A stretch of 64,000 nucleotides of DNA, from contig NZ_KE386907.1 in assembly GCF_000429485.1 (NCBI RefSeq), forward strand, positions 443,096 through 507,095. Direction: 5' to 3'. Shown piece by piece: positions 9,770-19,992 of this stretch; the first letter of the stretch is position 1, and every line of letters starts with the position of its first letter. The DNA comes from Aliagarivorans marinus DSM 23064 (lineage in GTDB: Bacteria; Pseudomonadota; Gammaproteobacteria; Enterobacterales; Celerinatantimonadaceae). Position numbers and translations under genes: made by a program. The notes below the pieces were generated by a model. It was given only the letters and a program-made list of their open reading frames with translations. It did not search any database and was not told the origin of the DNA.

Positions 9770-10137
9770 TTGAGTTTCTTAATGCGTTCAGTCTGGCTGA
9801 TAACGTCGGTCAGGCGAATACCGAACTTGTCGTTCACCACAACCACCTCACCATGGGCAATCAAGGTGCCATTAACCAGCACATCCAGTGGCTCACCGGC
9901 CACTCGGTCAAGCTCCACTACCGAGCCTTGGTTCAACTGCAGCAAGTTACGAATGCTGATGTTACTGCGGCCCACTTCCATGGAGATGGTAACCGGAATA
10001 TCGAGAATGGCGTCTAAACGGCGCTGCTGCTCCTCGGTGATTGGCTGGCCTTCATCGGCCAGCTCATCAAGTGGTGCAGGCTCGGCCTCGGCCATTGCTG
10101 CCGCCCACTCGTTTGCCAAATCGTCTTGTTCACTCAT
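9766..10137 (-). CDS. fliN: Flagellar motor switch protein FliN
   Basis: C-ring protein that binds CheY-P and FliH and forms the lower ring of the switch. The 123 residues end in the SpoA/SurA-like domain with DIPVTISMEVGRSNISIRNLL and the conserved GEPLDVLVNGTLIAHGEVVVV. An acidic N-terminal extension of about 45 residues precedes it, as is common in this family. It lies 15 bp after fliM and overlaps fliO by 4 bp. Confidence 0.96.
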   Translation of the reverse strand: MSEQDDLANEWAAAMAEAEPAPLDELADEGQPITEEQQRRLDAILDIPVTISMEVGRSNISIRNLLQLNQGSVVELDRVAGEPLDVLVNGTLIAHGEVVVVNDKFGIRLTDVISQTERIKKLK

Positions 10138-10152
10138 TCTATCTACCTCTGA

Positions 10153-11184
10153 TTATTCTTCGTGTTCGTCGACAGCCCCACGGCGGCTGACAACCATCTC
10201 TAAGTCGCTTTTCACCGACTCAGGACGTTTCAATTGCTCGGTGACCTGCAGCGCCAGTTTTTCGTTGCGTTGGCCCATCTTAACCCGATAGCTCGGCAGG
10301 TCTTCCACAAACAACAAGGCGTTCTCTGGCATCTCTACCGGGATAATATCACCGGCTTTCAATTCCATCAGTTGGCGCAGGCTAAGTTCCGCTTCCAGCA
10401 GTTTGGTATGTAGGCCCACTGGCACATCCATAATCTCGTCGCGCAGCGCAGTGCTCCAGCGCATATCGGTGTCTTGTTTATCACTTTGAACACCAGCGTC
10501 GAGCAGCTCACGGATTGGCTCCAGCATCGAGTATGGCATGGCGATATGGAAGTCACCGCCACCACCATCCAGCTCAATATGGAACGAGCTAACCACAATC
10601 ACCTCGGTGGGGCTAACGATGTTGGCCATCGCCGGGTTAACTTCTGAGTCCAGATAGTCAAAGCCCACATCCATCACTGGCGCCCACGCTTCCACGTAGT
10701 CTTCGAAGATGATCTTGAGCAGCATCTGAATGATGCGCCGTTCGGTAGGGGTGAACTCGCGCCCTTCAATCTTGGCGTGGTAGCGGCCATCGCCACCAAA
10801 GAAGTTTTCCACCAAGATAAACACCAGACGCGCTTCCATGGTAATCAGCGCAGTGCCTTTTAACGGCCTAAAGCGCACCATGTTCAAGCTGGTCGGCACA
10901 AACAGAGTGTGCACGTACTCGCCGAATTTAATCATCTGCACGCCATTAATCGACACCTCGGCGGTGCGGCGCATCATGTTAAACAGCGAGATCCGTAGAT
11001 GGCGAGCAAAACGCTCGTTAACCAGCTCGAGGGTCGGCATACGACCACGGACGATCCGGTCTTGAGAGGAGAAGTCGAACTCGACAACGTTACCCGAGAT
11101 ATCCGGCTCGACAATATCCTCTTCGATATCGTCGACGCCGTGGAGTAGCGCATCAATTTCGTCTTGGCTTAATAAATCGCTCAC
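10153..11184 (-). CDS. fliM: Flagellar motor switch protein FliM
   Basis: C-ring protein and main docking point for CheY-P. The N-terminal CheY-binding peptide is intact (MSDLLSQDEIDALLHGV). The middle domain with GEYVHTLFVPTSLNMVRF and LVFILVENFFGGDGRYH follows, and then the C-terminal SpoA domain with the VGLHTKLLEAELSLRQLMEL stretch. The 343 residues match the family. It lies between fliL (8 bp) and fliN (15 bp). Confidence 0.97.
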   Translation of the reverse strand: MSDLLSQDEIDALLHGVDDIEEDIVEPDISGNVVEFDFSSQDRIVRGRMPTLELVNERFARHLRISLFNMMRRTAEVSINGVQMIKFGEYVHTLFVPTSLNMVRFRPLKGTALITMEARLVFILVENFFGGDGRYHAKIEGREFTPTERRIIQMLLKIIFEDYVEAWAPVMDVGFDYLDSEVNPAMANIVSPTEVIVVSSFHIELDGGGGDFHIAMPYSMLEPIRELLDAGVQSDKQDTDMRWSTALRDEIMDVPVGLHTKLLEAELSLRQLMELKAGDIIPVEMPENALLFVEDLPSYRVKMGQRNEKLALQVTEQLKRPESVKSDLEMVVSRRGAVDEHEE

Positions 11185-11192
11185 AGTATTCC

Positions 11193-11699
11193 TTATTGCA
11201 TTACAAAGCCGGTGAATAGTACTTTTTCTACCACTACTCCACCGGTTAATTCTTGCAGCGCTTTTTGCGTTTCCGCCAATGAAGTCTCACGTAGCTTTTC
11301 TTTGCCTTCCTGGGTCGATAGCTCATCGACCGTCGCGGCGCTAAAGGTTTTTAGCAGCGCACCTTCAATGGTGGGGATATGCAGCTTGGCTGCTGCTTCG
11401 TTATCACTGCCACGAACCAACAGCTGAACCTTGATCTGTACTAAGCGGTCGCGCACATCGCCGGTCACGTTGAACACGAAGGGACGCGGCATACCAACAT
11501 ACAGGGCTGTGCTGTTGACTGGCGCAGGCTGTGCTTCGGCGGCGGCCGCAGCTGGCGGCGCTTCCTCTTCACCGCCCATAAACATAAATGCCGCTACGCC
11601 ACCGACAACCAGCAGGACAACCACCGCCCCGATGATGATAAATAACTTTTTCTTGCCGCCACTGCCTTCTTCAACTTTTAGTTCAGCTTCATCCGCCAT
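11193..11699 (-). CDS. fliL: Flagellar basal body-associated protein FliL
   Basis: Single-pass inner-membrane protein around the stator that supports torque at high load. It has a short cytoplasmic lead, a membrane segment (LFIIIGAVVVLLVVGGVAAF) at about residues 19-40, an Ala/Pro/Glu-rich linker and then the periplasmic FliL domain (YVGMPRPFVFNVTGDVRDRLVQIKVQLLV). The 168 residues are normal. It sits 8 bp before fliM and 80 bp after fliK. Confidence 0.95.
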   Translation of the reverse strand: MADEAELKVEEGSGGKKKLFIIIGAVVVLLVVGGVAAFMFMGGEEEAPPAAAAAEAQPAPVNSTALYVGMPRPFVFNVTGDVRDRLVQIKVQLLVRGSDNEAAAKLHIPTIEGALLKTFSAATVDELSTQEGKEKLRETSLAETQKALQELTGGVVVEKVLFTGFVMQ

Positions 11700-11779
11700 G
11701 GATCGTGGTTCCTCACGCAGTTGTTATTATTTGCATTATTACATGTTAGATCGGGTCCCTAAAGTGCTGAACACCCCAC

Positions 11780-13753
11780 CTATGCGTAATAGTCGATTCC
11801 TTCAGCAGCATTAAAGGCAACATCCACCGAAGTAGCCTCGCCATCATCGAACTCACCTGCTGCGCCCTCGCCGCCTTGGGCCCACTCGGGGCGTCCGTCA
11901 GAGTGAGCATGTTGCTGCTGATCTTTTTGATGATTAACTTGAGTCTGTCCCAGCTCAATGCCCTGCTGCTGCAGCATCTCGCGCAAGCGCGGCATGCTTT
12001 GTTCAAGGGCCTCACGCGCTTGCGGGTTCTGTACCTGGATCTGCACCGATGCCTGATCGTTGTTGGTGACCTGCACGCGGATCTGCATGCTGCCTAGCTC
12101 GGCAGGGTCAAGGCGGATCTCCGCGCGCTGCAAGCCCTGGCCTAACATCATCTGCACGCGTTGGTTAAGCTCTTCACCGGCATTGATCAATGCGGGATTG
12201 AAGCGCTCTGGCATCGCTTGATTGGCTGAGGCTTGATTCGTCTGATGAAGACCACGTGCTTCACCGGCCTGACTTAGATGATCAACAAAGCCGCGCGTTG
12301 CCGCGGTCTCCGGCGCGCTTACTGGCTGCTGAGCGCTCGCCAAGGCGTTTGCGTGCGCGGCGTGCTGCGATTGCTGACCAAACTCGCCAGATTTCTCACC
12401 GCCATCTTGAGCGCTAGTGGCAGCCATACCCAGTGCGCTAGCCGCGGCAAGCTCTTTGCCCACATTAAGCTTGCCTTCACTGGCGGCCTTGCTGTCGGAT
12501 AGCCCCTCGGAGGAGGCCTTCGCCGCTACCACCGACTCGCCAAGTTGCACTTTACCGAGATCACGACCGGTTTGTGCCTCATTCAATTGTCCCTGCAGCT
12601 TGGCTTGAGCCAGGCCGTCTTGTTTGAGCTCGGCTTCTGAGCCCTTCTCTAACCCTTTAGTTGCGGCAATTGTCGCGTCTGCATCTGGCTTGTCAGCGCT
12701 AACGGGATTGTTGGCTGCAGTTTGAGCAGCCGCCGATGACGAGTTAGCAGGTGTAGCTGGCTCGCCAACAGCATTGGTCGTCTTGGTAGAAGATGTGCTG
12801 CTATCACCCTCGCCTTCGGCTGGAGCATGCGTGGACGAGCTGCCTGCCACGGCTGGGTTTTGCGACTGGTTCTGAGCATCAACAGCGCCTGACTGTTCAC
12901 CTTTAGCAAGGGCTTGGGTGGCTTCATCAGCATTCTCGGTATCGGCTTGTTCGCCCTCCGGTAGCTGCTCTGCAGGTACATCGCCGGCGACAATTGGCTG
13001 CTCGCCCGGTTTTACCTGCTCCCCTTCTTCCAGTTCGCTATCGCCGGCTTCTGGCTTGCCTTTTCCGGCATCCAATACGACTTCGGTGTTTTCAGTATCG
13101 ACAGCAACATCAGGCTCTTCATCGCTTGTAGAATCCGCGTCTGCTTCAATCACTTGGCCTAAGGTACCCTTCGTCCCTTCGTCGACAACTTCTTCAGCAG
13201 ATTCACCTTCACTATCTCCACCTTGAGCGACCTTAGCGAGCAGCGTTTCTAACTGCTTATCATCTTCACCTTCAATAGCGTCAGCGTTGCCCTGCTTGGC
13301 GTCTGCCAACTCGTTGGCCATCGCTTCTGAGGCGCGTAGCTGGGATAGCAGCCCTTCCACCTCACTCGAGGCTTGCGCGCCGCTATCACTGCCGGCATTT
13401 GAAATATCACTAGTGGGTTGCGAAGCTTGATTAGCTGCTTGCTCGTTGGATTCGGCTGCGCGAGCGGGAGACTGGCTATCAGACGCGCTTTGGCTTGTGG
13501 CCTTACTGTCATCGGACGCTTTAGCATCGGAAGCTTTAGCATCGGCCTTAGCTGAACTTTCCGTTTCTACTTGTTCAGACTGCCCCTTGGCGCTTTTTGC
13601 GGTATCAGTGGCGCTTGGCTTGTCAGAGGATGTGCCGCCCTGTTGGCTAAGCAGTTCTTTAAAACCAGAGTCACCGCCAGAGCCGGGCAACTCATTGCCG
13701 GGTACCGACTCCACGCCATTGCTGGGGCTAACTTGTGTTAGAAGAAGATCCAT
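11780..13753 (-). CDS. fliK: Flagellar hook-length control protein FliK
   Basis: Secreted ruler that measures the hook and makes FlhB change its substrates. The 657 residues are long (Salmonella FliK is about 405). The C-terminal domain that contacts FlhB is well conserved near residues 550-610 (LQRAEIRLDPAELGSMQIRV and QAREALEQSMPRLREMLQQQ). The first 500 residues are low-complexity and rich in Ser, Ala, Glu, Asp and Gln, with little hydrophobic sequence, as expected of an unfolded ruler. A sigma-54 type promoter lies at 13884-13900, giving a leader of about 120 nt. Confidence 0.93.
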   Translation of the reverse strand: MDLLLTQVSPSNGVESVPGNELPGSGGDSGFKELLSQQGGTSSDKPSATDTAKSAKGQSEQVETESSAKADAKASDAKASDDSKATSQSASDSQSPARAAESNEQAANQASQPTSDISNAGSDSGAQASSEVEGLLSQLRASEAMANELADAKQGNADAIEGEDDKQLETLLAKVAQGGDSEGESAEEVVDEGTKGTLGQVIEADADSTSDEEPDVAVDTENTEVVLDAGKGKPEAGDSELEEGEQVKPGEQPIVAGDVPAEQLPEGEQADTENADEATQALAKGEQSGAVDAQNQSQNPAVAGSSSTHAPAEGEGDSSTSSTKTTNAVGEPATPANSSSAAAQTAANNPVSADKPDADATIAATKGLEKGSEAELKQDGLAQAKLQGQLNEAQTGRDLGKVQLGESVVAAKASSEGLSDSKAASEGKLNVGKELAAASALGMAATSAQDGGEKSGEFGQQSQHAAHANALASAQQPVSAPETAATRGFVDHLSQAGEARGLHQTNQASANQAMPERFNPALINAGEELNQRVQMMLGQGLQRAEIRLDPAELGSMQIRVQVTNNDQASVQIQVQNPQAREALEQSMPRLREMLQQQGIELGQTQVNHQKDQQQHAHSDGRPEWAQGGEGAAGEFDDGEATSVDVAFNAAEGIDYYA

Positions 13754-13883
13754 CGCTGTCTCGTATTTACCTTATGTATTGCGCGCCTACGGCAGCCGGG
13801 GCGGCAAGTTTTATCCGTTTTATCGTTGTTCTGGGCGGTAATCGGGTGGATCAGCCGCTTAGTTGCTACCTGCTTAGAACATC

Positions 13884-13900
13884 AGCAAAATACATACCAA
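13884..13900 (-). promoter_or_regulatory. Sigma-54 promoter of fliK
   Basis: On the minus strand TTGGTATGTATTTTGCT has GG and GC with exactly ten bases between, in line with the -24/-12 consensus, though the base after GG is T instead of C. It lies just past the fliJ stop and would start transcription near 13874. It matches the view that fliK heads its own transcript (fliK to flhB). Confidence 0.62.
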
Positions 13901-13903
13901 CCG

Positions 13904-14353
13904 CTAGTTGATTGGGTCAGCATTCCTGAAATGTGCGAACAAGGCATACTCATCCAGTAGTTTTTGCTCGGCTTTTAACTGCGCTTTCTCTTTTTCAGCC
14001 ACTTGCTTCTCGATCAGCAGCTCCATGGCCCGACGTTTAGCCCGCTGCTCCTGCCACTGTTTGCGACACAGCGAGAGGTTTTGCCGGATCTGTTGGATAC
14101 TCTGATTCTGCTGCACACTGGCTTGCTCGAGCTTTTGAATAAACATCTGGTATTGGTGGAAGCTTTGCGCCTTGAGGCCATCGGCACCATGTGCCAAGGC
14201 CTGCTCTAGATAGCTTCTGCGATATTCTTCCAGATGTTGCAGCTGGCCCTCGAACTGGCGCAGTTGCTGTTGCACCTCCGCCAGCGCCTTCGCTGCGTCT
14301 TGCTCTTTTTGCTGGAGCTGCTCAACCATCAAATACAGGGCTTGGCGTGCCAT
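13904..14353 (-). CDS. fliJ: Flagellar export chaperone FliJ
   Basis: Coiled-coil protein that sits in the FliI ATPase ring and links it to FlhA. The 149 residues are almost entirely helical with heptad patterns, rich in Gln, Glu, Lys and Leu, which fits FliJ. Conservation is low in this family, so the call rests on length, coiled-coil nature and its place 44 bp after fliI. No membrane segment is present. Confidence 0.88.
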   Translation of the reverse strand: MARQALYLMVEQLQQKEQDAAKALAEVQQQLRQFEGQLQHLEEYRRSYLEQALAHGADGLKAQSFHQYQMFIQKLEQASVQQNQSIQQIRQNLSLCRKQWQEQRAKRRAMELLIEKQVAEKEKAQLKAEQKLLDEYALFAHFRNADPIN

Positions 14354-14397
14354 GTTGTCCTCACTACAAGCTGGGAGACCCGGCTGACGGGTTTAGT

Positions 14398-15747
14398 TTA
14401 ACCGGGGCGTTGCTGATTGATGTTGGCCATCTGCATGGTTCGCTCCAGTCGCGCCAAACATTCGTCATAGGGTACGACTTCTTTCATGCCTTGTTGCAAG
14501 AACTGGTCCAGATGGTTTTTCATGGAGATGGCTAAATCAACCCGAGGATCGGCGCCACGCTGGTAGGCGCCAATGGAGATAAGGTCTTGGTTTTGCTGAT
14601 ACACCGATTTGAGCATCTTAAGCTGGCGGGCCAGGTTCTGATGCCCTTCACTGGTAATGGCGGGCATTACCCGGCTAATCGACTTTTCAACGTCCACCGC
14701 AGGATAATGGCCTTCGTCTGCCAGTTGCCGAGACAATACGATGTGACCATCGAGGATCGCCCGCGCTGCATCGGCAATCGGATCTTGCAGATCGTCGCCT
14801 TCGGTTAACACGGTGAAAAACGCCGTAATCGAGCCCTGCCCCGGGCCACCATTACCAGCCCGCTCCACCAAGCGCGGCAGCTTGGCAAATACCGAAGGCG
14901 GATAGCCCTTGGTAGCCGGCGGCTCGCCAATGGCCAAGGCAATCTCACGCTGCGCTTGGGCATAGCGAGTCAGCGAGTCCATCAGCAGCAATACGCTCTT
15001 ACCTTGGTCGCGAAAGTGCTCGGCGATGGCTAGGGTGGTATCACAGCCTTTCAATCGCATCAGCGGAGAAGCATCGGCTGGCGCAGCAACAACCACCGCT
15101 CGCTCACGGCCTTCGATGCCGAGGATCTCATCAATAAACTCTTTCACCTCACGGCCACGTTCACCGATTAACCCAACCACTACCACATCGGCGGTGGTGC
15201 CACGAGTCATCATTCCCAACAGGACCGATTTACCGACACCGGAGCCGGCAAACAGACCCATCCGTTGGCCTTGGCCGACAGTTAACATTGAGTTGATCGA
15301 ACGCACGCCCACATCGAGCGGCTGCTCAATGGGTTGCCTTGCCATCGGGTTAAGGCGCTCAGCGCTAAGTTTCGCTTGGTGCTTGCTGACCACCGGCCCC
15401 AGCCCATCAAGGGGCTGACCCAGACCGTCAATCACCCGACCAAGCAAGGCATCGCCCACTGGAATACCGTGCTGTTCGTGCATTGGGGTCACTCGAGCAC
15501 CGGGCAATACACCACTAAGTTGCTCACTGGGCATCAAAAATAGCTTGTCGCCAGCAAAGCCAACCACTTCGGCTTCCAGCTCTCCATCGAGGGTTTCAAC
15601 GGCGCATAGGGAGCCGACAGGAGCTCGGCAGCCGACCGCTTCCAGGGTCAAGCCGACCACCCGGGTAAGCTTACCAGCCACCGTGGGCTTGTTGCGCAGG
15701 CTCCCCACCTGATAGCGATTAATCCTCTGAGCTAGATTCATGGTCAT
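14398..15747 (-). CDS. fliI: Flagellum-specific ATPase FliI
   Basis: F1-beta-like ATPase of the export apparatus. The Walker A motif is in [17 protein letters not shown] and the Walker B segment in [35 protein letters not shown] in the C-terminal third is also typical. The 449 residues are normal. The start is either Met1 or Met3 (MTMNLAQRI), which overlap the end of fliH by 29 or 23 bp. It works with FliH and FliJ encoded beside it. Confidence 0.97.
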   Translation of the reverse strand: MTMNLAQRINRYQVGSLRNKPTVAGKLTRVVGLTLEAVGCRAPVGSLCAVETLDGELEAEVVGFAGDKLFLMPSEQLSGVLPGARVTPMHEQHGIPVGDALLGRVIDGLGQPLDGLGPVVSKHQAKLSAERLNPMARQPIEQPLDVGVRSINSMLTVGQGQRMGLFAGSGVGKSVLLGMMTRGTTADVVVVGLIGERGREVKEFIDEILGIEGRERAVVVAAPADASPLMRLKGCDTTLAIAEHFRDQGKSVLLLMDSLTRYAQAQREIALAIGEPPATKGYPPSVFAKLPRLVERAGNGGPGQGSITAFFTVLTEGDDLQDPIADAARAILDGHIVLSRQLADEGHYPAVDVEKSISRVMPAITSEGHQNLARQLKMLKSVYQQNQDLISIGAYQRGADPRVDLAISMKNHLDQFLQQGMKEVVPYDECLARLERTMQMANINQQRPG

Positions 15748-16837
15748 GATTCTGTTTAATAAAGGCTTCCAGACTTTGGCGAATGGTGGCTTGCATATCC
15801 ACTTTCACTGAAGACAGATCGGTTTCTACCAGGCAATCGCCCAGAGCAATCGTTGGGTCGGCCAGTAGCTGCCAATTTTTCTTGTCCAAGGTGTCTTGGG
15901 GGAAGGCCTGCTGCACGATCGCTAAATCGTCGGGGTGCAGGCTTATCTGTGCGGTAGCCTGCTGCATAGGCAGCGCGGTGACCGCTTGCTTGACGCTGTG
16001 CAGCACCGCCTCGGGGTTGGTGCGTAGCTCTACTTTGACTATCTCAGCGGCCAAGGCCATCGCTAAATCGACCACCTGTTGCTCTACTTCTTGATTAAGC
16101 TGTTGCTGGGGCTGATGCAGGGCATCACACAGGCCCTGCCAACGTTCGGCGAGCTGGTCGATTTGCTGTTGTCCCTGCTCCAAGCCTTGGGCAAGCCCTT
16201 CAGCATGCCCTTGCTCACGCCCTTCCGCCAGGCCTTGTTCACGGCCTTCCGGCAAGCCTTCTTGATGACCGAGATGCTTGCCCTCGTCATAGCCTTCTTG
16301 ATAGGCGTTATTGCGGATCTGCTCGAGCTCTTCAAGGCTGACCGGGTGGATCTCAATGACCTCTTCTTCCGGCTCGCTTTCTTTGCCATACCAGCTTGGG
16401 TACATGTTAAAGGCGTTTTTAACCGGCTCAGGCTCGGTGTCGCCATCGGTTTTAAACTCGGGAAGCAGCCAGTCTTCGGGCTGGGCTTCAGGTTGCGCTT
16501 CAGTAGGCTCGGCGCTGGGCGTGGTTTCGCCTTCGGCTTGCTGAGCCACGTCGTCAAGCAAACTCTCGGCGTAATCGAGGGCCTGTTCCAGCTCGCTGGT
16601 TTCAGCTACCTGGTTGGAATCGCCTTGCTCTTGTGTAGCCGCTGGCTCTGGCTGTTCAGCCTGTTGGAACTGCTCTTCAAGGGTGGGAGGCTGGTCACCC
16701 TCTGGTGTGTTTGTGTGTTGGTTTGGTGCGTCGGCTTGGGCGGCGGCGTCTTCAGCCTCCAGCTCGGAGAACTGCTCGGCCAAGGTAGCTGGCATCGGCG
16801 TGTCTGCCGATGCCTTGGTGTCTTTATCGCTCATCAT
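15719..16837 (-). CDS. fliH: Flagellar assembly protein FliH, long form with a GxxxG helix
   Basis: Regulator of FliI that links the ATPase to FliN at the C-ring. The 372 residues are far longer than the enteric protein (about 235). Residues 1-165 are acidic and Gln/Pro-rich, and include a repeated TLxEQF motif (residues 18-23 and 52-57). Residues 182-222 hold a glycine at every fourth position, eleven in a row, which is an unbroken GxxxG helix. The conserved C-terminal FliH domain ([20 protein letters not shown]) follows. It abuts fliG and overlaps fliI. Confidence 0.94.
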   Translation of the reverse strand: MMSDKDTKASADTPMPATLAEQFSELEAEDAAAQADAPNQHTNTPEGDQPPTLEEQFQQAEQPEPAATQEQGDSNQVAETSELEQALDYAESLLDDVAQQAEGETTPSAEPTEAQPEAQPEDWLLPEFKTDGDTEPEPVKNAFNMYPSWYGKESEPEEEVIEIHPVSLEELEQIRNNAYQEGYDEGKHLGHQEGLPEGREQGLAEGREQGHAEGLAQGLEQGQQQIDQLAERWQGLCDALHQPQQQLNQEVEQQVVDLAMALAAEIVKVELRTNPEAVLHSVKQAVTALPMQQATAQISLHPDDLAIVQQAFPQDTLDKKNWQLLADPTIALGDCLVETDLSSVKVDMQATIRQSLEAFIKQNHDHESSSED

Positions 16838-17869
16838 CTACAGGAACTCGTCCCCGCCACCACCACCGATCATAATCTCACCGGCTTCAGACAGACGACG
16901 GGCAATCGATAGGATCTCTTTCTGAGCACTTTCCACTTCGCTGACTTTAATTGGGCCCATCGCTTCGAGGTCGTCACGCAGCATTTCTGAAGCACGTTTC
17001 GACATGTTGCCGAAGATCTTCTCTTTGAGGCCATCGTCGGCACCCTTGAGCGCTTTTTGTAGCAGCTCGCCGGGTACATCGCGCAGCAGAGTCTGAATAC
17101 CACGGTCGTCGATGTCGATAAGGTTCTCGAACACGAACATAAGGTCTTGGATTTGCTGTGCCATCTCTTCGTCGCTCTCGCGGATCGAGTCCATCAGCAT
17201 GCCCTCGACGTTGGTATCCAAGAAGTTCATGATGTTGGCCGCCGCCTTCAGGCCGCCCATCTTGGCAGCTTGAGCACCCGCTTGACCGGCGAACTGTTTC
17301 TCCATGATTTCGTTCAGCTCGGTCAATGCCGCTGGCTGAACTTCTTCGAGGTTGGCAATACGCATCATCAGGTCGAGGCGGATCTTGTCTGGGAACTGCG
17401 ACAGGATCTCTGCGCTCTGCTCGGCTTCCAAGTACGACAGTACAATAGTCTGGATCTGTGGGTGCTCGTTCTGAATGATGTTGGCCACTTGGCGGGCGTC
17501 CATCCATTTCAGTGAATCGAGACCCTTCGCACCGCTACCCATAATAATCTGATCAACCAGACTCGAGGCGCGGTCTTCACCCAGTGCAGCGGTCAGAGCG
17601 TTACGTACAAAGTCTTCACTGCCGATACCGATGTTGGTGTATTTCTGGATATCGTCGATAAACTGACGGTGCACCGCAACTACTCGCTCATGGGAGAAGT
17701 CTTCCATGGAAGCCATCGCCATACCTAAGCGCTGTACTTGCTTTGGCTCGAGGTGGCGGAAGATCGTCGCTGCGTCATCTTCGTTCAGGCTCAACATCAG
17801 GATGGCGGCCCGTTCGACGCCGGACATATCATCCAATATTCTCAGGTCGGTGGTTTCTTCATTTGCCAT
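16838..17869 (-). CDS. fliG: Flagellar motor switch protein FliG
   Basis: C-ring protein that touches the stator and turns ion flow into rotation. The 343 residues show the N-terminal FliF-binding part (GVERAAILMLSLNEDDAATIF), the middle EHPQ-containing segment (IIQNEHPQIQTIVLSYL) and the C-terminal torque helix with charged residues (DRGIQTLLRDVPGELLQKAL). It overlaps the end of fliF by 11 bp, as is usual for this pair. Confidence 0.97.
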   Translation of the reverse strand: MANEETTDLRILDDMSGVERAAILMLSLNEDDAATIFRHLEPKQVQRLGMAMASMEDFSHERVVAVHRQFIDDIQKYTNIGIGSEDFVRNALTAALGEDRASSLVDQIIMGSGAKGLDSLKWMDARQVANIIQNEHPQIQTIVLSYLEAEQSAEILSQFPDKIRLDLMMRIANLEEVQPAALTELNEIMEKQFAGQAGAQAAKMGGLKAAANIMNFLDTNVEGMLMDSIRESDEEMAQQIQDLMFVFENLIDIDDRGIQTLLRDVPGELLQKALKGADDGLKEKIFGNMSKRASEMLRDDLEAMGPIKVSEVESAQKEILSIARRLSEAGEIMIGGGGGDEFL

Positions 17870-19559
17870 CGTTAATTACCCAGTCTTTAATCACCATTGC
17901 CGCCAGGTCAGGTTCGTTCGCTACCAGCGCACGTACCGCCTTCAACATATCTTCATCTTTGTGTAGGTCAGGCAGTTTCAGCTGACCTTCACGGATACCA
18001 AAGTCCATCTCGCCATCGGACATGGTAATCAGGTCCACATCCTCGTCGCCATCGTAGGCAGCCAGTGCGGCATCGAGATCGGTCTCGCCAACATCGTCCT
18101 GCTCTTCGCTGTCGATCATGCGTTTCAGCATCGGTCTTACCACCGCAACAATCAGCACAATCAATACCAGCACGCTACCGACGATGCGCATCGCACGCCA
18201 GAACCAGGCCTGCTCCCATACCGGTACATCAATATCTGTCAACGCTTCTGGGCGGGAGAACGGTACGGTTACCACCTCTAGGGTGTCGCCGCGAGCCAGG
18301 TTGAAACCGACTCCACCTTGCAGCAAACGACGAATAGTAGTCAGTTGCTCGGCGGTACGAGGAATACGGTTGGCTTCGCCGCCCTCACCGACAGGACCAT
18401 CTATATAGTCTAGTGCAACCGATACGCTGATCCGTTGTACCGCGCCAACTTGTTGACGGGTATGACTGATGGTGGTGTCCAGCTCGTAGTTACGGGTTGA
18501 TTCGCGGTGCGAGCTGCCCGATTGCATGCTAGTAGTACCGTCTGCGTTAACCTGTTCAGGAATGTCTGCAGGCAGCGGCGGCTGGTTAGTCAAGGCTCCT
18601 GGAATACCGATTGGGCCGGGGCCAACGTTGTTATCTTCAACGGTGTATTCCGAGCGCACTGCTGGAAGGTCAGGATTGAAGCGCTTCTGGGTCTGCTCCA
18701 CCGCAGTGAAGTCGAGGGTCACGTCCACTTCGGCGGTGTAGTTACCCAAACCAACGACGGGCGCTAAGATTGCGTCAATCTTATCGCGGTACTCTTCTTC
18801 GCGTTGGCGCTCCATCTCAAACTCGCGACGGGTGCGTGAAGACAGTGGGTCCTGGCTACCTGAGTTAAGAAGGCGGCCGTTTTGATCGGTCACGGTAACA
18901 CGGCTCGGTACCAGGTTGTGTACCGCTGAGGCCACCATGTCTACGATGGAGTCAATTTCTTCCTGCTTCAGGCCACTGGCGTTGCGCAGATTCACAATCA
19001 CGGTCGCTGAAGGCTGTTGCTCGCGCCGGGCAAACACGTTTTGCTTAGGGATGGCCAACAATACCCGCGCCTTGCTTACCGAGCGCATCTGCTCAATGGC
19101 TGATGCCAGTTGACGCTCACGGCTTAGCTTCAGGCGTTCACCTTCGAGGCGCTGGCTTACACCAAAGCCCATGTCATTTAGCAGGATCTCTTCACCAGCA
19201 GGCGTGGTTTCGCTCAGACCAGCGCGACGCAGTCGCAAACGGATATCCTGATACTGCTCGGCGTTAACCAGAACGGTGCTGCCTTCCACGGTGTAAGGGA
19301 TCTTGCTCTGGTCGAGGAAATCGAGGGTTTGCACCAGCTCATCGGTGGTCATGCTACCGAGTGGGCGCATCTCAGGCTCTTTGGCCCACATCAGCAGGAA
19401 AACCGCCATCGCCAAACATACGGCCAGCGCCAAAATTATAATCACCTGGCGCAGCATGTCGGTATTACCCAAAAACGATAACGTTGAGCTTTGCTGCTCG
19501 GTGGCAGCTAGCTCGGTGCTTTCGTTATCACCTTCGAGTAGGGCTTGTTCTTGACTCAT
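17859..19559 (-). CDS. fliF: Flagellar MS-ring protein FliF
   Basis: Forms the MS ring in the inner membrane, the base on which the motor is built. The 566 residues have two membrane segments, one near residue 37-55 and one near 450-470, with a large periplasmic ring-building part between (KVLLAIPKQNVFAR-type sequence and VVDMVASAVHNLVPSRVTV). The C-terminal tail (LPDLHKDEDMLKAVRALVAN) is the FliG-binding motif. It lies 29 bp after fliE. Confidence 0.97.
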   Translation of the reverse strand: MSQEQALLEGDNESTELAATEQQSSTLSFLGNTDMLRQVIIILALAVCLAMAVFLLMWAKEPEMRPLGSMTTDELVQTLDFLDQSKIPYTVEGSTVLVNAEQYQDIRLRLRRAGLSETTPAGEEILLNDMGFGVSQRLEGERLKLSRERQLASAIEQMRSVSKARVLLAIPKQNVFARREQQPSATVIVNLRNASGLKQEEIDSIVDMVASAVHNLVPSRVTVTDQNGRLLNSGSQDPLSSRTRREFEMERQREEEYRDKIDAILAPVVGLGNYTAEVDVTLDFTAVEQTQKRFNPDLPAVRSEYTVEDNNVGPGPIGIPGALTNQPPLPADIPEQVNADGTTSMQSGSSHRESTRNYELDTTISHTRQQVGAVQRISVSVALDYIDGPVGEGGEANRIPRTAEQLTTIRRLLQGGVGFNLARGDTLEVVTVPFSRPEALTDIDVPVWEQAWFWRAMRIVGSVLVLIVLIVAVVRPMLKRMIDSEEQDDVGETDLDAALAAYDGDEDVDLITMSDGEMDFGIREGQLKLPDLHKDEDMLKAVRALVANEPDLAAMVIKDWVINDGK

Positions 19560-19588
19560 CGTTCTAATCCTTGGCGTTCAGCTTTCGC

Positions 19589-19939
19589 TTAAACTGGCAT
19601 GCTCATTATTTCTTTGAAGGCTTCCATAGCCTTGTTGCGCACTTGAACCGTTGCTTCAAATGCCACACTGGATTTCTGGGCTGCAACCATGACATCACCA
19701 ATCGATACGCTACGGTCGCCCATATCGAAACGGGTACGCAGGTCGTTAGCTTGTCCTTGTAAGTTGTTCACGTTGTTGATGGCATCGCGTAGCAGGTTGC
19801 CAAAGGTTTCGTGGCTGCGATTAACTTGCAGGTCCTGACCTTGGCCAAGGCCGGGAAGGTCTTGGCTTGGCGCTACATTTCGCAGCTCTTGTCCCATTGC
19901 CTGAAGTTCGCTAAACAACTGATTTTGCTTAATTTGCAT
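19589..19939 (-). CDS. fliE: Flagellar hook-basal body adapter FliE
   Basis: Small rod-base protein that joins the MS ring to the rod and export gate. The 116 residues end with the typical stretch VGDVMVAAQKSSVAFEATVQ-like sequence followed by RNKAMEAFKEIMSMPV. It is the first gene of the fliEFGHIJ set and has a sigma-54 type promoter at 19993-20009. In many relatives the flrABC/fleSR regulators lie immediately upstream, but they are not here. Confidence 0.95.
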   Translation of the reverse strand: MQIKQNQLFSELQAMGQELRNVAPSQDLPGLGQGQDLQVNRSHETFGNLLRDAINNVNNLQGQANDLRTRFDMGDRSVSIGDVMVAAQKSSVAFEATVQVRNKAMEAFKEIMSMPV

Positions 19940-19992
19940 GATAGTTCCTTGATCGCCAATTTACCGACGTGTTTTATTTTTATTGGGTATAA

